A stretch of DNA of 64,000 nt, taken from positions 10,509,141 through 10,573,140 of the forward strand of contig JAIOJX010000025.1 of assembly GCA_022376925.1 (NCBI GenBank). Reading direction: 5' to 3'. Below are positions 59,322-64,000 of the stretch, in pieces (the stretch's first letter is position 1; each line of letters starts with the position of its first letter). The notes under the pieces are model-generated. The model ran no database searches. It saw only the letters and a program-made list of their open reading frames with translations, and was not told where the DNA came from. The stretch comes from Tragulus kanchil (taxonomy: Eukaryota > Chordata > Mammalia > Artiodactyla > Tragulidae). The position numbers were made by a program, and so were the translations under genes.

Positions 59322-61200
59322 AAACTAGCCTTCAGACCAACTTACACGTTTATTTAATTTCACAGAAATAAGAGGCCAAATCACTAAAAAGAAACATATC
59401 AGTTCAAATATGAATGCCAGATAGTTTCCAATAATCCCTAAGGAAATACACAGTTAAGCTCAGTGACCTTTTTATTAGGTGGCACATCAAAGGTCCCAGG
59501 TTCTGGCCAATTTAACAATCTAAAGTTTCTTTGAAAATCAGCTTCCTTATATGGATTGATCTTTTCCCTCCTTTAGCTGTTTTTCTCTATATAATTTAAG
59601 ATGTCTGATGATGGTGCTTATTTTTAATATAAGTAACTGTTACTTTTTGCATTTTTATCCTTATTTTAAATCCTGAAAGTGTACAAACACATTGAATTTA
59701 TGAGAATACACTATGAAATGTATAAACTTTAAAATAATGTAAAGATTAAACGCTGATTCAAAGAAGATAGGGTTTTTTTTTCTAAAAGTGATATAACTTG
59801 TAAAGTGACAGAGCAAGAATTTGGACCCAAGGAGACTGGCCTCTGAGTTTATCCTCATAAACGCAATGCTAATCTGCCTCTCTGCCTGGTGTCCACTCTT
59901 CCTTTTAAAACCCCAACAAAAGATAATACCAACTGTGGTCTACAAAGAAAGACCGTTTGATCCATTTATATTTACCCTGAACATCAAAAGGATTCTGAAT
60001 GCGCATAGAGTTTTATAAAGAAATGAAATGCTCTGGCTTATGTCTCAAAATGAATATAAAAGATTAGAATAACCGAAGGCTGGGAGCAAAATAACCTAAA
60101 CTGAGCTAAGGGTCAAAAGGAAAAAATTCTGGGAAAAAGGCCCTAAGAGTTTAGTCCCAAATGAGCAATAATACTTTTCTAACTACCTCTAAGAAAAGGA
60201 TGGGAACGTTCTCAAGCACCTAAAAGTACATCGTGGCATGTTCGACTATTCTTTAAAGTTGTAACTTCAAAAACACAAAGATGTGGATTTCATATATCAA
60301 CCTATTATTTCCCTTCTTGAAGACTACCTAGGGCAAGGGCTTTTGAAAAGGAAGAGCTCTATTGGGTAGTAGCTATGAAATATCAAAACATTAAAATTAG
60401 CACTGATTTCTCCTTCACTATTTTATTGAAACTAGCCTTCAGACCAACTTACACGTTTATTTAATTTCACAGAAATAAGAGGCCAAATCACTAAAAAGAA
60501 ACATATCAGTTCAAATATGAATGCCAGATAGTTTCCAATAATCCCTAAGGAAATACACAGTTAAGCTCAGTGACCTTTTTATTAGGTGGCACATCAAAGG
60601 TCCCAGGTTCTGGCCAATTTAACAATCTAAAGTTTCTTTGAAAATCAGCTTCCTTATATGGATTGATCTTTTCCCTCCTTTAGCTGTTTTTCTCTATATA
60701 ATTTAAGATGTCTGATGATGGTGCTTATTTTTAATATAAGTAACTGTTACTTTTTGCATTTTTATCCTTATTTTAAATCCTGAAAGTGTACAAACACATT
60801 GAATTTATGAGAATACACTATGAAATGTATAAACTTTAAAATAATGTAAAGATTAAACGCTGATTCAAAGAAGATAGGGTTTTTTTTTCTAAAAGTGATA
60901 TAACTTGTAAAGTGACAGAGCAAGAATTTGGACCCAAGGAGACTGGCCTCTGAGTTTATCCTCATAAACGCAATGCTAATCTGCCTCTCTGCCTGGTGTC
61001 CACTCTTCCTTTTAAAACCCCAACAAAAGATAATACCAACTGTGGTCTACAAAGAAAGACCGTTTGATCCATTTATATTTACCCTGAACATCAAAAGGAT
61101 TCTGAATGCGCATAGAGTTTTATAAAGAAATGAAATGCTCTGGCTTATGTCTCAAAATGAATATAAAAGATTAGAATAACCGAAGGCTGGGAGCAAAATA
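59084..61200. repeat. Direct duplication 22 (offset 1107)
   Basis: Block 59084-60093 recurs at 60191-61200 after a 97-base linker, the longest in the window. Its start is also in duplication 21 (58036-58273). Contents are unique A/T-rich DNA; the opposed 65-codon frames on each strand (59661 and 59821, repeated 1107 bases on) have no family resemblance. Confidence 0.95.
60094..60190. other. Linker between the copies of duplication 22
   Basis: 97 bases that follow 'gggagcaaaata' in the first copy but are not what follows it in the second, nor what precedes the block at 59084. I did not find them elsewhere in the window. They may be the end of a chimeric fragment or sequence from another haplotype. 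Confidence 0.6.
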
Positions 61201-63123
61201 CTAAGTCTCTAAATATCTGAGTCTAGAGAGTTGGCTCAAAACAGTATAAGCAAAACAAAAAATCATAGATGCATAGAAAAAACATGGAAAAATAAGAGGT
61301 AAAAATATAATCATTCCACTAGAGAAGGTTTATATGACATTAATATTTTTCAGTCCTCAAAATTGTACAGCAATAATATTTAGAATGACACATAGAGTGA
61401 GCATTTTTTTTAAAGTATTTTTTAACTTCCTGCACAAACAGACTGTCAATTGAGCCTCCCAGTTCCAAATGGTAGGAGATGAAGATAAAAAAGCCAAAAA
61501 AATAAAAAATGAAGATTAATGTCTGATAGCTATTTGGTCATACATATTAAATCTTTTAGTTATATTTAAACAAATATGCATCTTGAAAGTATTATCCCAT
61601 ATAGTCTAAGAAAATATAAAACGCAGAATGGGAAAACTTAGTAGCAGAACTGCAGCCACAACCATGGATCCATCTCAGAGTGAATCCTTATAAAATCTGT
61701 TTGGGTTCTCCTACACAATACCTTCTCAGAGCAAACTTTCATCAGAGTTTAACTGTAACTTTATTGCCTATTGCACTCTTTCATTTCATCTAATGTCATT
61801 AGATTGATTCCAACAAAAATTAACTTTATACAGAAGTCTATATTTAGGGTTGAAAATATTAAAATATTAGTTCATCTGAAGAAAGCAACCACATGTTGGA
61901 ATTTTTCACTTTTCATTTGGATGCTAACTGTCATAGGGACATAGCTGTTTGCCAGAGCTACGGCTATTTTAATTTTCAATAATTTTTTTTCAGCTTCAAC
62001 TTTTAAGGAATCCTTTTAAGTGGACCCAAGGAGACTGGCCTCTGAGTTTATCCTCATAAACGCAATGCTAATCTGCCTCTCTGCCTGGTGTCCACTCTTC
62101 CTTTTAAAACCCCAACAAAAGATAATACCAACTGTGGTCTACAAAGAAAGACCGTTTGATCCATTTATATTTACCCTGAACATCAAAAGGATTCTGAATG
62201 CGCATAGAGTTTTATAAAGAAATGAAATGCTCTGGCTTATGTCTCAAAATGAATATAAAAGATTAGAATAACCGAAGGCTGGGAGCAAAATACTAAGTCT
62301 CTAAATATCTGAGTCTAGAGAGTTGGCTCAAAACAGTATAAGCAAAACAAAAAATCATAGATGCATAGAAAAAACATGGAAAAATAAGAGGTAAAAATAT
62401 AATCATTCCACTAGAGCAGGTTTATATGACATTAATATTTTTCAGTCCTCAAAATTGTACAGCAATAATATTTAGAATGACACATAGAGTGAGCATTTTT
62501 TTTAAAGTATTTTTTAACTTCCTGCACAAACAGACTGTCAATTGAGCCTCCCAGTTCCAAATGGTAGGAGATGAAGATAAAAAAGCCAAAAAAATAAAAA
62601 ATGAAGATTAATGTCTGATAGCTATTTGGTCATACATATTAAATCTTTTAGTTATATTTAAACAAATATGCATCTTGAAAGTATTATCCCATATAGTCTA
62701 AGAAAATATAAAACGCAGAATGGGAAAACTTAGTAGCAGAACTGCAGCCACAACCATGGATCCATCTCAGAGTGAATCCTTATAAAATCTGTTTGGGTTC
62801 TCCTACACAATACCTTCTCAGAGCAAACTTTCATCAGAGTTTAACTGTAACTTTATTGCCTATTGCACTCTTTCATTTCATCTAATGTCATTAGATTGAT
62901 TCCAACAAAAATTAACTTTATACAGAAGTCTATATTTAGGGTTGAAAATATTAAAATATTAGTTCATCTGAAGAAAGCAACCACATGTTGGAATTTTTCA
63001 CTTTTCATTTGGATGCTAACTGTCATAGGGACATAGCTGTTTGCCAGAGCTACGGCTATTTTAATTTTCAATATTTTATTTATTTGGTCAGTTCTTCAAC
63101 TTTTAAGGAATCCCTTTTTAAGC
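60929..63123. repeat. Direct duplication 23 (offset 1092)
   Basis: Block 60929-62020 is followed directly by 62021-63123. The first copy's last 40 bases are distorted ('caataattttttttcagctt' against a longer run containing 'tatttggtcagttctt' in the second). The segment 59822-60093, 60929-61200 and 62021-62293 is present three times. This is the last duplication in the window. Confidence 0.95.
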
Positions 63124-63744
63124 CCATTTTCCCCCACTTTGACTAAATTAAAAAAAGAATTCTATTTCCACTAGGCCAAAGTAGATTTTAATTACAAAGA
63201 TTCTTCTTAAATTTTGGATATCTCAAGATTTCTTTGTGGAAATCATGCAAGTCAAAATGTAGTATTAGCACCTTCTTTGAGTAGTGGAGTTTTATTGAGG
63301 TGAAATTTACCTATAGTGAAAAGCACAGATATTTAATGTGCATTATGATGAATTTTGATTATATATATTATTTTCCCATTCACAGAGAAACATATATTCT
63401 TCAAAAACATATGCTCTTAAAAATGGGAAAAATGAATGGGAAAAATAATATTCAACACTTCATACCATATACATAGACTAAAAATAGACTATATAAATGT
63501 ACACAAAGGAACTTTGTCTACTTTTATGCCCAAAGCACATACTTTTCATAACTTAGAACTTCAGAGTAACTCTTAAAATCATGTAGTATTTTGTTCCAAT
63601 AGTATTCTTACCCTTTATGATTATTTGGACTATTACACATACTGTACATTGACACATCATTTCAGAATAAGCCTGATTTTTTTTTTCAATTTTTATTGAA
63701 ATTAAAATTTTCAATTTCTATTGAAAAGTCTGTCAGAATTTTCA
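63124..63744. other. Single-copy non-coding DNA, possible old L1 trace
   Basis: A/T-rich. The stretch around 63285-63350 ('tttattgaggtgaaattta') faintly resembles the complement of an ancient L1 3' end, but I would not insist on it. Confidence 0.5.
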
Positions 63745-64000
63745 CTGTGATGACTTTGAATATCTACATCAATTTGAGAACAATTAAGTTAATATTAAGA
63801 TGGAATTTTCCAATCCATGTACTTCACATTACCCTAAGGCCTCTTTAATTTCTCTTGCATATTTTTCAGTGTACAGTTTTTACATGTATTTTCAAAATAT
63901 TACCTAAATATTTCATGTTTTGATGTACTTTAAAGTAGTATTTTTAAAACTTTACATTACTATGTTTTTTCTATAATATAGATATAAACATGACTTTTGT
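63745..64000 (-). mobile_element. L1 ORF2 fragment, running off the window
   Basis: On the plus strand the sequence reads as the complement of the L1 reverse transcriptase region: 'ttttccaatccatgtact', 'gcctctttaatttctcttgc', 'tttttcagtgtacag' and 'acctaaatatttcatg', all in the expected order. It is strongly diverged and probably an older mammalian L1. It continues past the window end. Confidence 0.75.

Noticed and set aside
2401..63123. A biological array of tandem segmental duplications or a new tandem repeat family
   Set aside because: Each block has a different sequence, occurs only two or three times, and has edges unrelated to repeats or to each other. Copies are nearly identical although they contain decayed transposons, and errors crowd at the edges. 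A biological process would not give 23 unrelated duplications of nearly constant size in a row.
2401..63123. CRISPR array or phage-like direct repeats
   Set aside because: The repeats are about 1.1 kb, lack regular short units and spacers, and lie in clearly mammalian DNA.

Overview
The window is nuclear DNA of a ruminant artiodactyl, almost certainly a bovid or close relative. The evidence is the repeat content: a BovB LINE 3' end, about ten distinct Bov-tA SINE insertions, other tRNA-derived SINEs without a Bov-A body (CHR-2-like), and artiodactyl-type L1 3' ends. The sequence is A/T-rich and intergenic or intronic in character. I found no protein-coding gene, no exon I could defend, no functional RNA gene, no promoter and no CRISPR array. 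The only recognisable protein-coding remnants are the C-terminal part of an L1 ORF2 (5497-6219, repeated at 6684-7406) and the decayed end of a BovB ORF2 (55979-56378, repeated at 57094-57494). Repeat families were recognised from memory of their consensus sequences; no masking program was run.

The dominant structure is a chain of 23 direct duplications from 2401 to 63123. In each, a block of about 1.0-1.2 kb is followed, directly or after a short linker, by a nearly identical copy. Offsets run from 1048 to 1221 bases. Block edges fall at arbitrary places in unique sequence, inside SINEs and inside LINEs. Differences between copies cluster at the 3' end of the first copy and the 5' end of the second. 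In eight places consecutive duplications overlap substantially, so a short segment is present three times. The simplest reading is a chain of roughly 1.8-4.9 kb contigs or corrected reads laid end to end with their roughly 1.1 kb overlaps left in. By my addition about 25-26 kb of the 64 kb is redundant, so the underlying locus is nearer 38 kb.

Layout: 1-2400 single-copy DNA with one SINE. 2401-4760 duplication 1. 5146-9740 an L1 3' end spread over duplications 2 and 3. 10396-12600 duplication 4 of featureless DNA. 13278-15496 duplication 5 with two opposed Bov-tA SINEs. 15856-16173 a SINE with target site duplication. 16997-19252 duplication 6, followed by a minus-strand SINE with target site duplication. 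20126-24355 duplications 7 and 8 with two L1 3' ends. 24736-27052 duplication 9. 27781-29943 duplication 10 with a 5'-inverted L1. 29944-32647 single-copy DNA with two SINEs. 32648-35165 duplication 11 over an old minus-strand L1. 35536-41749 duplications 12-14, ending in a 5'-truncated L1 that runs on to 42105 and carries a SINE in its tail. 42813-51890 duplications 15-18. 51894-54015 duplication 19 with two SINEs. 54150-54680 two SINEs side by side at one target sequence. 55323-63123 duplications 20-23, the first covering a BovB with a SINE nested inside it. 63745-64000 minus-strand L1.

Nothing here works together as a gene system. The transposon history is ordinary for a ruminant genome; the notable object is the repeated overlap pattern, which looks technical rather than biological.
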